A stretch of DNA of 64,000 nucleotides from Heligmosomoides polygyrus polygyrus (taxonomy: Eukaryota; Nematoda; Chromadorea; Rhabditida; Heligmosomidae), in assembly GCA_947396885.1 (NCBI GenBank), contig OX377203.1, positions 22,881,253 through 22,945,252 on the forward strand, given 5' to 3'. The position numbers and the translations under genes were made by a program. Positions 35,889-46,923 of the stretch are shown piece by piece. The notes under the pieces were generated by a model, which was not told the origin of the DNA, ran no database searches, and worked only from the letters and a program-made list of their open reading frames with translations. Numbering within the stretch: position 1 is the stretch's first letter; each line of letters starts with the position of its first letter.

Positions 35889-37125
35889 ATATGATAGGAA
35901 ACTACGTCTCACCGTAATGATATCAGACCCTACTAGCATCCCGTGGACTAAAAAAGCTAGGCACATTCACATGACATATCCAAAAAAGGGAACAAATAAA
36001 ACAAACATGGCGGAGACATTCGGTCCGGCCTATTCACAGCGGATAATATAAGGCGGTTATAGTAGTAAAAGAGACAACAAAGTTGTCCTACGAAGTCGTA
36101 GAGGTTCGGAGGAAATTGGCACGGCGAAGCAGAGCACATAAATTGCTCAATTCCGCGTAAACAACGCTTATGCTAACAGTGAAAGAAGCGTAGCGATCTA
36201 CTGACCTTTGAACGGTACGATGTCTAGAATTGTGCCATTTCAGGCCTCAAGTTCTAGTTCAGACAGAAAGGCGTTTCGAGAGCGGTACTGACACGCATAT
36301 AGTGATTCAGTCAGTCAGTCATTCAAGCAACTATCTACTGAGAAACAAAGTGAAGAATGGCGGGAGGCAAGAGAGTCATGGGGCCTTCTATGCAGCAGCA
36401 GTGACTCATTGGCGAAGAGCAGAGCCAAATGTGGGCAATTAGGTCACGCACATTCTTGCTGGACATGAAGTTTGCCCATACTTTAAAGAAAGACTTTAAC
36501 GGTATACGAAATCAAGGAAGAAAAGAGCAGCAGCCAAATGCCCGTATTCCTCAGCGATCCAGTACCAGTATAAAACATTAGAAAAGGTAGAAATCAAAGA
36601 AATAAATAAAGTGTGAAATGTTAGAATTTTCAAATTATAGATAGCTAAAATAATGTTACACAATACAAAAGATATAAAAAGTTTCGTTCCGCCACTGCCA
36701 TCAGGCGAACCCTTGTGTTATGCCGCTCCTGTAGTTCTTCAGTGAAAAAGAGGAGCATATTTTAAGATTCCTTTAAAATCTGTCCATACGCGAAGAGAGA
36801 TAGGAAAACGAAGATGCGAAAATGGAGGAGAGAACATATGAAGATGAGATAGAATGAATATGAAAAGATAGAGAAATAGATACAATTTAGGAAAATAGAG
36901 TGCAAAAGTGAAGATAAATGAGAAGTAGGAAACAAGTGAGTTAAATAAACAATAAGGTTTAAGCCAAATAAATATTTAAACATGACCTTGCGAGTTCAAT
37001 ATGACTAATCTCATTAATTTTCAATCTGTACATAGCAGAAGACATCGAATGGCATCTAAAATTGAGGATCCAGAAGAAATTACAGTCGTTACACGTCAAC
37101 CTTAAATATTATACATACAGCTGTG
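34926..37125. other. Upstream of sma-4, no other gene recognised
   Basis: The sequence immediately 5' of the proposed sma-4 start ends in TATTTCAG. Further upstream are many AT-rich tracts but no recognisable coding segment. Any additional 5' exon or promoter of sma-4 would lie here. Confidence 0.4.
35847..35890. repeat. (AAAT)n microsatellite
   Basis: About eleven AAAT units in tandem. Confidence 0.9.
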
Positions 37126-37129
37126 TTGT

Positions 37130-37195
37130 CAATCCCTTTTAGAATGCGCCACGCATTGGACTTCTAGTGGATGTGGTCAGTCGATGTCGAAACAC
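37130..37195 (-). mobile_element. tRNA-derived SINE, short 3' fragment
   Basis: The plus strand shows CAATCCCTTTTAGAATGCGC and CACGCATTGGACTTCTAG, which belong to the 3' part of the element. Confidence 0.5.
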
Positions 37196-37515
37196 CGCAA
37201 GTGCCGATATTTATTTATATATTTATTTAATTATTCAAGGCATACACGCAACAATACATTATACACTGTACATATCAGGAACGTAATAAAACTTGAAAAA
37301 GGACCGACACGATCAAGGCGGACCATAGCTGACATTTCTTCTAACGAACGCAGAAATGGGCTTCGAGAAACTAAGAGTATTGTCATTTTTGGCTAGTAAC
37401 GAATTCATCTCGTTCAGACATCTGCAAGTGATGAAACATGAGCTATCCGTGTTCTAACAACCCAGACGTATACCATTGTTTTATCTAATCGTAAATATAT
37501 AGAGACGAGGAGGAT

Positions 37516-37795
37516 ACAGGATAATCGACGGCGTTATCCAATTCCTTTTTGCATTTACTGCTTCTACGGGATGTCACTGGGCAATTTTGAATGCGTATTT
37601 GGTCTACACAATAACTTGCGATGGCCATCCGATGGACAAGCCGGTGTTTTATTCTTCACATACGAGTCTGGCACCAATTCACCGACCCCGGAGGGATGGA
37701 AGGCTTGATCGGCCTGCGCGGAAATTCGTACCAGGAACCAGGAATCGGGTGCACGCAAGCTCTCTCCCAACTGCGCTCCAGTACAAATACCTACT
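37516..37795 (-). mobile_element. tRNA-derived SINE, near full length
   Basis: The plus strand begins GACGGCGTTATCCAATTCCT, contains CACCGACCCCGGAGGGATGG and ends in the head complement ATCGGGTGCACGCAAGCTCT. The box A part is rearranged. Confidence 0.7.
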
Positions 37796-38689
37796 CCGAC
37801 CATGCGACGCAACTGGAGGTATGCTAGGAGCTAGTTAATCTTGAATCTCAAGAAGCTCTCCAAAACCTACACCGACTTTCTTAGGCCTTCATTCAGAGAA
37901 GCTGGGGGCGACTCCCCACTGTTAAGTCGTCATCTTCAAGTATTTAGTGCTGACACAGTACGGAGCTTCCACGGAGTATATCCTCACATGAAGGAGGAGG
38001 AACGGCAGTGGAAGTGAGAATAAGGAAGCCAATCGGAAACCACGATCGATAGACGTGTATCAGAAGATAAACACTGGAGTGTATGCGTGTGTGTGTCGGT
38101 GGTGACGTGCGATAAGAGAGAGTGAGGTCGATTTCCGAACTACAGCAGGCTGCTGCTCAGTTCGACCGCGACCGATTCTGCCTTTCGAGCCTTATCTGCT
38201 CGCTTATTCAGCTTATCGTCTTGTTTTTGTTTGGCCCGTTTTCCTAGAGAACCAACTTGCTTTGGAGTTATCGAAGACAACGCTGGGACAGCTATGCCGG
38301 AAGCATCGATGCAGCCACAACTAGTCACCCAGGGTAGAAGCGGAATTTCGAGAAAAACGTCCTTATATAAACTGTTCAAAGTCGACGACACGGATCTAGA
38401 CATGCAATATCTACCAAAGACTACGTTTACAGTCCTGTCAAAAATCGTCAGTTTTGGCAGCTTAATTTTGTATTTTTTATTCTTCATTTAATATTCCAAA
38501 CCTTAATTTCATACCATATTTTCTCGCATCAAGTACGTTCTTTCAAATTCTACTAGACATCCTCCCTTTGGTCATATGGTCTGGTCTTGATCTTGTAGCT
38601 AAATACAAGCAGTAGCATTCTAACTATTTCTTCCGAAAAAATATCTTCGAAAGTGTTTTTTCGTAGAAATCATGCTCAGTGAAAAATAT
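37796..38689. other. No gene recognised; possible short terminal exon
   Basis: On the minus strand an open frame (38140-38487) ends in a Lys/Arg-rich tail, GKRAKQKQDDKLNKRADKAR followed by KAESVAVELSSSLL and a stop at 38140. This looks like the C-terminus of some protein, but I cannot name it and saw no convincing upstream exon. It may be chance. Confidence 0.2.
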
Positions 38690-39224
38690 ATATCATTTTT
38701 ATGTGAAACTGGATATTTTTCAAATCAAACTCGACAGTTTTTAAATCAAAATGAACACTGTCCTAAGTACTCTTGACGCTTTAGAAATCAAACTCTACGA
38801 CTTGCAAACAAAAACAAGCTTTTCCACAATAAAACAAGGGTATCAGAGACAATTAGAAAACATTTTGATCAAGAACGTGGAAGCACGACGTCCCCTCTGA
38901 GTGCTCCCTTTAGCATTGAAATTGCCTCCTTCCTTCGCTTCGAAATATGTTTTAAAACATTGGTTTTATCTGAAAACATTTTTTAAAATTTCAAACAACC
39001 GGTTCACTTATTGGGACAGGCGATATAACACATTTCTAAGAAAATCATACAAAATTTTCCTTGAACCAAAGATCGTTATGACCTTCTTGGAGAGTGTCTA
39101 GTTTATTCCAGAAGACGCTCGTTCTGATTCGGACGATGTTCAGCTTGATTCAAAACGTCAGGCTAGGTTAAAACAATGTCCAGTTTGATTCGTGGAGCAT
39201 CCAGTTTGGCGTGAAAATTGTATA
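38690..39224. mobile_element. TTTTCACGTCGAA TIR family, diverged copy
   Basis: The right end reads CCAGTTTGGCGTGAAAATTG at 39201 and is followed by TATA, as in the inverse terminus of the 52.5-kb copy. Upstream blocks such as TTTCTAAGAAAATCATACAA and TTTTCCTTGAAC align with the copy at 33.8 kb. The left end was not found. Confidence 0.45.
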
Positions 39225-39234
39225 AACAGGCGGG

Positions 39235-39972
39235 ACGTCTGTTTATTCCACTGCCACCGGTGGACGGGTTTTGCATCCTCGGATGTAGGAGGGCGTTACC
39301 AAGTTCGTCTTCGCACCCCTTTTTATGGAACGAGAACCCAAGGTGTTTGGAAGAATGCTTATTTGGGAGGGATGTAACCCAATTCGAGAATGAGTGGTTC
39401 AAGGTTGCACCCGAAAGTTCATTCACGGGTAGCAAGAGAAGGGGTTATTCGCATGGTCGTTACAGCCGGGTGCAAAGAATTTAATCACTATCGCTTTGAT
39501 AATGAAAAACGGAGGTGACGGCCAAGCAGATTGGCGCAAGCAAGGAGAGGATGTAAAGCACGGACCCAGGATCCACAACGATGGTGGATGTCGGTTGTTA
39601 GAAAGCGTACCCCGGCCAAACGATCGGCTCATATGTGCTGTGTACATCGTGCCGGAGTTGAAAGGACTATTCTCCAATTTCCTGGTGCCAGGCGAAGAGA
39701 CGCACGAGAAAGGTAAGCGCCTAATTTCCGTTGGGGGAAGTCACCACTTCTGTTCACGAATTACTGGAGTGATTATAGAAGGGCCGAGAACTGGAAGACG
39801 TGCACTTGAAATGGTTGAGTACCGACACGGAGGAGCACACCAACCGAAGCGGATGCGACTTGCAGAGGAGCACTTTGGACTCACTTTCAACCTAAAGAAA
39901 CCAATTCTCGCTGCCTGCTCTCGACAAGCTCCATCGTTCCCCTACGAACAATGGAAAGAAGCGAACTGCTAG
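39235..39972 (+). other. Unrecognised open stretch with coding-like composition
   Basis: Two consecutive plus-strand open frames, 39218-39484 (88 residues, with FENEWFKVAPESSFTG) and 39496-39972 (158 residues, the longest plain open frame on this strand in the neighbourhood), lie in sequence with higher GC than the flanks and no SINE. AAAGGTAAGCG near 39709-39718 would be a good splice donor after GEETHEK. I recognise no domain, signal peptide or membrane segment. It may be an exon of a host gene, a relic of an unknown element, or chance. Confidence 0.25.
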
Positions 39973-41861
39973 GTGCTACCCACCGCTCAACCGTTACAGT
40001 GCGGCTAGTTATTATATGAGAAAGGCGAAAGTTACAGAATTTGGCGATGACAGCGATGACAAAGGCAATCTCCCGTCGTGGAGATGTTTCGAGTGTTGGG
40101 CGTTGAATAAGCGCTAAACAGAGCAACAAAATAAAATTTGCTGGAAATATGTACGAATTCCATCGAAATGGCGGCATTTAACAGGGTTGACATGGTTTTT
40201 TGGAAAATTCACGTTGCAGGGAAAAAGTCCATAAATAGTAAGCTTGCGCCTCCTAGGAATGACGAATAAGGGAGAGCTAGAACGAATGAGTGACAAGATG
40301 GTGCGTTTATTCGAGAAATGAACAGATTGACCTACTCCAGCTGAACGACACAGGGAGGAGGCTCTCCACTACCTCTTATTTCTGGTAGAGTATGTAGTGC
40401 GGGCAGTTTCACATTTTTTCCCGTTCCAGCCACTTTATTTATAGCCTTCGTTCACTTATGGTGCGGTATTACAAGACGCTGTTGCTTACTTGCCTTGAGG
40501 GCATAATATTGGGATGTTCAATTACTAATATTATTTTTTGATTTTTTGAAAATATTTTTCAAAGTGGATTTATTTATATTAACGAGAAACATTAATCCAT
40601 GATACATTGGCCATTTCGCTGCATGACCTTTTGCCATGTTTCGGTAAATTGAAAAACTCCATGATCGTAAAAGAAAAGCGAAAAGGAGGGGGGGGGGGGC
40701 GGCAGCGATACTCATTTTGACCCGTGCGTCGGCCGGGCGGAGTCCTCGCTGCTCCGCCTACTTATAGGACGAGTTTTACGCTGCCGTTCTGAAGCTGGGC
40801 TAGCTGAAGCGCTAGTATGTGTGCAGACAGATGCACTGATGGTCAAAACATGGATAAAAACGGTAGAACGACTAAATATAGTGGCATAATGTGGGACCAT
40901 AATAGTGTTCATTAATCGAGTGACATTAGTCCACGTGATATAAGTGGAGGAGGGGAACTTGGTGAAAGTTAAACGAAGAGGAACATCCAAACACGAAGTC
41001 TGATAATAGGAAAATGATAAAAGGTTCTAGAGGGACAAAACTTTGTTTTTAAGTTCAAAGTTGTATGTTAAAAATTGTAAAATGTTCAATTAGATTATTC
41101 ATTTGAAGAGTAGATACAGTACATTTTGAGTGATTCCTGCAGCAGATACACATTCACATTTAGCAGGCATATTGCGTATTCAGAGGCCGAGTGCATAAAA
41201 ATTAACGAGCCTATAAAAATTGAATATGATGATCTTTTTTGTGGAAGCTTCAAAACTTTTCTTAATTCATGATAACTTATTGGCACCTCTCTCTTCTCAC
41301 TGGTTCAACGTTTTAAAGTGCATGACATATTCATACAAAACTATTAATCAGTAGCTGTAAGCCTGACAACTGTTTCACGATTCAGTGATTTGTGATGATA
41401 AATGAAAGGATTAAACTTGCAGGTCCAAACAGCAAACTAAATACAATCTGTGAAAGATTTTGGAGTTTTGGAAACATCAAAAGCTCATGAAAGCTTATTC
41501 GTATAGTAAACAAATAAAATGAATCTGATGGCGATCGAATATGTAGACAATGTAGTGGAGCAGGTAGCTTTTAAAAACTTTTCGCACAAAAATTGGACTC
41601 TCTATGGACAAACGATTCCCTCTGAAACGACTTTTCACCTATTTAGGTCTCACATGTATTTCAGGACTCATACCGCTCCTGAGCATTCAGGAAGCTCTTA
41701 CTTCTTACCATAAGAAGACATACCCCATTCCACCACAACCGTGTCGTACTCTATTACTTTCCTTCTATTGCCTAGGCGAGACGATTCAGTACTAGTTCGG
41801 GACTTGTCTTCGCGCTGCAGCACGCTGGGCGCGTCGTGAAACTCGTACGCATCCATGTAAA
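39973..41861. other. Intergenic, no gene recognised
   Basis: Contains a G-rich run near 40688-40699 and AT-rich sequence. No open frame is recognisable. Confidence 0.4.
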
Positions 41862-42364
41862 GGCCCTACACACACTTCTGCGGCAACGCCGCTCGCCGCT
41901 ATGGTTAAAGGCCGCCACAGACTTTTGCGGCGCTGCTGAGCGGCGCCGCTGCCCTATGCTTAACCATAGGGCAGAGACGCAGAGCTCGCCTCCAGCGGCG
42001 CCGCCCAGCGGCACCGGCGGCGTCGCTGGCGGAAATGACTTGAATCATTCCACCCGGCGGTGCCGCTCCAGCGTCTGTCTGTCTGCGCTCTGCCCTTTCG
42101 CGGCGGGATCCAGAGCGGAGACGGTCGATGCGGGCGCGCGATCGTCATCGGGGCGCGTTATTGTTAAGCACCAGTCGGTCCCCACTAGAAACAGTACAGT
42201 ACCTCGCCGTCACCGCTCCCACTGATGATGAGTCAAGCCGCTGAGCGGCGCTGCTCGGCGGCGCCGCTCATCGGTGCCGCCGGTCCCGCCGGCGGCAAGC
42301 TCTGCGTCCCTGCCATATGGTTAAGGATAGGACAGCGGCAACGCCGCAGAAGTGTGCGGGCCCT
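41862..42364. mobile_element. GC-rich foldback element
   Basis: The left end GGCCCTACACACACTTCTGC (41862) and right end, the inverse of GGGCCCGCACACTTCTGCGG (42364), bracket 503 bp of CGG/CCG-rich sequence. Internal words such as GCTGAGCGGCGCCGCTG recur in both orientations, and TATGGTTAAAGG is mirrored by CATATGGTTAAGG near the right end. There is no coding capacity and the GC content is far above the flanks. No target duplication was identified. Confidence 0.75.
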
Positions 42365-42412
42365 CGATAGCTAGAAGTACCCCTTGCTGCAGCGCCGCAC
42401 CGCGACCGCACG

Positions 42413-42446
42413 CGTGGCTGCGAGTGAGCATCGTTGCTCGCAGCCG
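42413..42446. repeat. Perfect-stem hairpin
   Basis: GGCTGCGAG and CTCGCAGCC face each other across a 12-base loop. It lies between the GC-rich foldback and a mariner relic. Confidence 0.7.
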
Positions 42447-42447
42447 C

Positions 42448-43012
42448 GAAAAATTTTTGGGAGCGAAGAACTGGCGCAATTCCTTTCTAGTAGATTGATC
42501 GGGATCAGAATTTCCACCGTTCAATTTTGAAGGGAGCAAAACAAAAAGTAATCTGGTGCTGATAAGTCAGTGCTATAGGGTGGAGGTGAAACCAGTTCCC
42601 AACTGAGCTCTGTTAATTTTTGAAGGGTTATCAAAGAGGTGTGGGATCTGGCGTTATCATGACGGAACATCACGCCTTTCGATCACCCAGTTCAGGGCGT
42701 CCTCTCTTGACTTATTCGTTCAATTTCGGTTTTTGACGATAGTAGACATTCGAATCAATAATTTGGTTTCTTGGAGGCAGCTCAAAGAAAGTGATACTCT
42801 TGCGGTCCCACCACGCAGAAAGCGTGATCCGCTTTTGATGAATGTTGGCTTTGGATATCGATTGTGGGGGTTTATTCTACTTGGTCCATGATCGCTTTCG
42901 GACTACATCATCAAAAACAATACAGTTTTCATCGACCGCTATGATTCTTTTTAGAAATAGGTAGTTTGTTTCCCAAAGCAAGAACACATCTTACCAAACT
43001 CTATAAGCAATA
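42448..43012 (-). pseudogene. Mariner-type transposase relic
   Basis: The minus strand encodes, in order, YLFLKRIIAVDENCIVFDDV, VRKRSWTK, ITLSAWWDRKSITFFELPPR, then after breaks KLNGGNSDPDQSTRKELRQF and FAPKNF. These follow the order of a mariner transposase from its first catalytic region to the C-terminal part. Several stops and frameshifts are present, and the second and third catalytic aspartate regions are degraded. The C-terminal end stops near the GC-rich foldback, which may have interrupted or truncated it. Confidence 0.7.
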
Positions 43013-43449
43013 CAAAACTTCTTGAGCGGTTTCTTTACGACGCAGCTTAGTAGTTTTCCTCTTTACTAAGTTGATTCTTGTGTCTGTTTCGTTTATTCGT
43101 GCCTGGAATGACTTTAACTTATGTTCCTCTGCGTTGCTCTTCTATTGCACAATTATCCATGTACAGAGTGAATAAATAAATAGCACTCGAATGTCGACTT
43201 GATTCCGATCTCGCGTTTCCGAGATTCAAGCCGCAAATCTTCATGACACGGAAATTTGGCTACTCTACTGTCACGGAATGTGGCCCATATTCTACAGTTT
43301 TCAGCTGTCATCTTACATATTTCGTATGTATTTAGAACCACATTTTTCTGTACTTAAGGTGTCATAACCCCTGTGAGGGAGTGTGGAGCAGAAACCTGAG
43401 CCAATGGCGAGAATTTTTAAGGCACTAAAACGAAGGGAACTTTCCCTAT

Positions 43450-43870
43450 AACCTAGTACAATAGCCCGCTGCGAGCGCGGCTATCCGCAACGGCAAAGGA
43501 CGTCTGTGACATGATGAGCTGGAGACGGAAGAACATCTGACAGACCGGCGGGGGGAATGCGTCTATATAACCCGAGAGCTCACCCCATACATCAGTCTCG
43601 CCTTTTAGCTAGTTTCGCCTCGAAGGGTCTCCTCGGGTGTCCTAAGTGTCGGGCTGTTGTTGTCTCTCTCGGCTGGAAGGGTTGTTGTTCATCGGGTCTT
43701 CGAATTTCGCAAGGTCTGTGGCGATGTTTGACCTAGTAGCTTCAACATATGTCTGGACTTTTTCAGACTCTGAAGAAGGCGAAATCGCCGAAACGTTAGT
43801 CGTCAATAAAGCGTGTACCATCTCGGTTCGAGTTCAACACCACGATAAGCAATTCGACAACATCTGACAG
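43450..43870 (+). other. LTR-like or Penelope-like segment with TATA box, hammerhead-like core and AATAAA
   Basis: A TATA-box-like CTATATAACCCGAGAG lies at about 43563, followed 30 bases on by CATCAGTCTCGCC, an initiator-like context. Near 43770-43804 is CTGAAGA, a 4-bp stem (GGCG/CGCC, loop AAAT), GAAA, then a 3-bp stem (ACG/CGT) with a 5-base loop and a GTC. AATAAA follows directly at 43805-43810. This order resembles a type I hammerhead ribozyme, as found in Penelope-like retroelements, except for one extra A before stem II and a weak stem I. No reverse transcriptase is next to it. Confidence 0.35.
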
Positions 43871-44159
43871 AGTAAAGGCCCAGGAGAAGGAGACAAGTCT
43901 TATCTGATAGGCAAATCAGCGCCCCATCCTCCACATACAAGCATAGCATTTCACAGACAGATTTCTAGCCCGGAGAGATATAAGCGTGAGGAGCACTTCC
44001 TGCTGGCTGCGTTACACGTACCTCCAGCACAGAAAGTGACAGTTCGAACAGTTCTAAACACGCATAGCTTCTATTCTTCTTCTCGTTCGGGTTCATCAAA
44101 TACTACAGATGGGCATTGTGACCGAGGAAACGCCATGCATGAACAGAATGGGAGCGAGT

Positions 44160-44218
44160 GATAGCACAGCCGGAGGAGGCGCCGGCTATCGCATGCCCTT
44201 CAACTTAATGTTCTTACA
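44160..44218 (+). mobile_element. tRNA-derived SINE, 5' part split by foldback insertion
   Basis: The head GATAGCACAGCCGGAGGAGG with CGCCGGCTATCGCATGCCC stops where the foldback at 44219 begins. The body resumes at about 45727. Confidence 0.6.
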
Positions 44219-45716
44219 GGTAGAGCCTCCAAGGTGGTGGTGAGCTTTTGCGATGCAATTTTTACAGGATGTAGGGACCCGTGTAGGGAGTCCAAAGCCA
44301 TAGTTAGTTTTTTTCGGAATGCTGTTCCGTGGTCGAAGAAAAGAAGACGTGAGCGCGAAGTTCACCACGCACTGCCGCTCCGCACCGGATGTGGTTGGTT
44401 GGCGGATAGTGTTGTGCCTCACGGGAACGTGGTTGTGGGTTAGATCCCCCATATGCTGCTGTTTTTGGCTTTTGCAATTTATCGTCCGTGAGACCCGTTA
44501 TCCCATTTCCAACACATTTTTGAACAAAAACACGGCAACAAATGTCGTTTACGTTCATCGAGCTCTTTGAAAGTGGAAAGGTGAGAGCTTTTGACTCTTA
44601 GGTAAAGCAGGTTAAAAACTGATGCCAGATTCGTGACCAACACCCCAAACAACCCCACGCACAAAGTTTAAGCGAAATTAGTGCTTCTAATCTCACGATC
44701 TTCAATCGAGCCTGAGCCTAGAGCGGGCTTTGCACCTAGATCTTCATGGTCAAATAAGGGCGATCATTGAGGTACATATGAAGCCATTTGAGGCGGAAAC
44801 CAGTTGAATACGTTCAGCGGTGGAGGGCTACACAGAAGGAAAATATCGGTGCTATTACGTCCTTTTTGGAAGGGTTGTAGAGAGAAGCGTAGATGTTCAG
44901 TTGGTGAGCAGTGCATTTCGCTTGCATCCTTTTTCAGTCTTCCACCTTTATTGAAGAAAGTTGGTACATCACTAGCTATTCTTACCAGTTGGTTACTACG
45001 TTTTTGACTCCATCCAAAGAGTATACTAGAATTTGCTATCTACAACACCTCATCTTGCAACAGCTTGACTGTTCGAAAATCAAAAGGGGCCCATACTAGC
45101 GAGATCGAAAAAAAAGTTATTCATACTTCGGTTACGAGTGTTACTTGGAGTGCTGATCATGAATCTGACATCGGCTTTTGGATTTCCCGTTTTCTCATGA
45201 TAGGTTAGAGAATGTGCGAGTACTGAGGGTGGTGAGGTCAGATGCACCAATTTCGCCCAAACTTTGTGCGTTCGGGTTATTAGGGGTGCTGATCACGAAT
45301 CTGGCATCAGCTTTTCCCTTGCTTAACCTGGAAGTCAAAAATTCTCACCGTTCCACTTTCAAAGAGCTCTATGAAGGTAAACGAACAAACATTTGTTGCC
45401 GCGTTTTTGTTCAAAAATGTGTTGGAAATGGGGATAAATGGTCTCACTGAAGATAAATCGCAAAATGCAAAAACACCAACATATGGGAGAATCGAACCCA
45501 CAACCACGTACCCATGAGGCACAACAGTGTCCACTACGCCAACCGACCACATCCGGTGCGGAGCAGCAGGACGTGGTGAACTTCGCGCTCACGTCTTCTT
45601 TTCTTCGACCGCAGAAAAGCATTCCGAAAAAACTATGGTTTTGACTCCCCACACGAGACCCTACATCCTGTAAAAATTGCATCGCAAAAGCTCACCGCCA
45701 CTTTGGAGGCTCTACT
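44219..45716. mobile_element. 1.5-kb foldback element with tRNA-like promoters in both arms
   Basis: The left arm (44219-44682) and right arm (about 45241-45716) are inverted copies, around 470 bp each, with a 560-bp spacer. The outer ends read GTAGAGCCTCCAAGGTGGTG and the inverse of GTAGAGCCTCCAAAGTGGCG. Each arm carries a tRNA-like block. On the right arm, read on the minus strand, box A is TTGGCGTAGTGGACAC (about 45527-45542) and box B is GGGTTCGATTCTCCC (45485-45499). The left arm has the slightly mutated GGTTAGATCCCCC at 44438-44450. The element interrupts a SINE of the main family. Confidence 0.8.
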
Positions 45717-45726
45717 TGTTATTTCA

Positions 45727-45897
45727 GATCTCCCGCAATCAAGCCTTCATTCCCTCCGGGGTCGGTGAATTGGTGCAAGAGTTTTCATCGGCTGGCCACC
45801 GCAGGTCATTGTATAGACCAAGCACGTTCAAACTGCCTCCACGATATCCTTATGCCTCCTTAAGAGGATGCGTGGCGCACCCGAAAGGGTCTGACTA
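45727..45897 (+). mobile_element. tRNA-derived SINE, 3' part of the split copy
   Basis: Resumes with ATCTCCCGCAATCAAGCCTT and CCTCCGGGGTCGGTGAATTG, then TCATCGGCTGGCCACCGCAG and GCGTGGCGCACCCGAAAGGG. It belongs with the head at 44160-44218. Confidence 0.65.
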
Positions 45898-46136
45898 ACC
45901 TGAGCTCTATTACAACAATCCTTTGTTGCGATCCAAGCTTTAGCTCCAAGCGAGACTCAAATCCGTACCTCGTGCTGAATAGAAGAGAATGCCCTATGCC
46001 TTCTCACCACCGGCGCTGTTTGCAACATCGAGCTCTATCCTTTCACTCTCTATGAAGAGAACCCCACATAGACGGTAGGATATAGGGAGACAGAAGGTGA
46101 GTAAACCAACACTAGGAAACTGAGAGCGAAGACAAG

Positions 46137-46276
46137 GAGCCGGATTCATCAACCGCTTACCCCCCTCTGACGGTGAAAATACCGACAAACCCCCTGATAT
46201 GGCATTCATTCAGCATCAGGTATGGCGGAAATTTTCATCGTTAAAGGGCGGTAGCGATTGATGAATCTGGCCCAGT
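46137..46276. mobile_element. GGGCCAGATTCATCAACC palindromic element, complete copy 3
   Basis: The left end GGAGCCGGATTCATCAACCG and right end ATTGATGAATCTGGCCC are inverted copies. CCCCTGATATGGCATT and CAGCATCAGGTATGG pair in the middle. About 140 bp, no coding capacity. Confidence 0.75.
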
Positions 46277-46344
46277 CCAAAGAATCTGGATCAAAAGCAT
46301 CTAGCTGTAAGGCAAACATTCGCTTCTGAAATGAATGGAACCGG

Positions 46345-46869
46345 CTAGATAGCGAACAAGGCGGCCACAGTGTCGCATCCAAAGGCGTCGTCTACCGAGG
46401 CGGTAAAGGTGGGCAGCGACTGCGGGCTGCGAGCGGCGGGCGACGTCGCGTTTGCGGCGAAGTGAGTAATGATAAAACAAAACGAATGCAACAAGCAATG
46501 CATCATAGGCGACATGACAGAAGTAATCGCAGCGGACACATCGAGGACGAGCGGAGCCGCCACGGACGTCGCGCGCGTCGTCGCAGCGTCTCCGAGGCGA
46601 CGAAGACGAATCCTCGACGCGCGACGATGTGACAGCAGCGCATCTTCACCTGCCGACGTCCAGGGCAGCATCGAAGGCGATCCGTTCACGTCAACGTTCT
46701 TCTCGAATCGCCGCCGACACGCGACGACAAGGTGGCGCCAGCAAGGAGACGATGTTGCGAGTCTCTGTGGCAGTCGGTTTTGCTCGAACAGCAACATTTC
46801 CCCGGAAGTTGTTGGAGAAAAGGCGCAAAACGGACCCGCTTCCCTAGAGGGGTCCTGTGAATTTCTCAA
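46345..46869 (-). other. Unrecognised 174-residue open frame in GC-rich sequence
   Basis: Long open minus-strand frame from ATG at 46869 to TAG at 46345, in CpG-rich DNA, with many codons ending in G or C (as in the two recognised host genes). The peptide contains a hydrophobic stretch (MHCLLHSFCFIITHF) and a preceding Arg-rich region but no motif I recognise. A 137-residue open frame on the opposite strand (46469-46882) overlaps it, as GC-rich DNA commonly allows, so the coding status is uncertain. It could be an exon, a promoter-type island, or chance. Confidence 0.3.
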
Positions 46870-46923
46870 GAAGCTAAACTGAATTCACTGCCTATAAAGC
46901 ACAAAAGGATATACATACAAAAC

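Noticed and set aside
35847..35890. CRISPR-like or other structured tandem array
   Set aside because: It is a simple AAAT microsatellite. No spacer-repeat structure exists anywhere in the window, and the DNA is eukaryotic.
43646..43867. 73-residue protein with SDSEEGEIAETLVVNKA
   Set aside because: The acidic piece overlaps the structured CTGAAGA...GAAACG core and is more likely a chance translation of it.
44385..44455. tRNA gene in the left foldback arm
   Set aside because: It is a mutated mirror of the block in the right arm, with a changed box B (GGTTAGATCCCC). It is better explained as part of the repeat.
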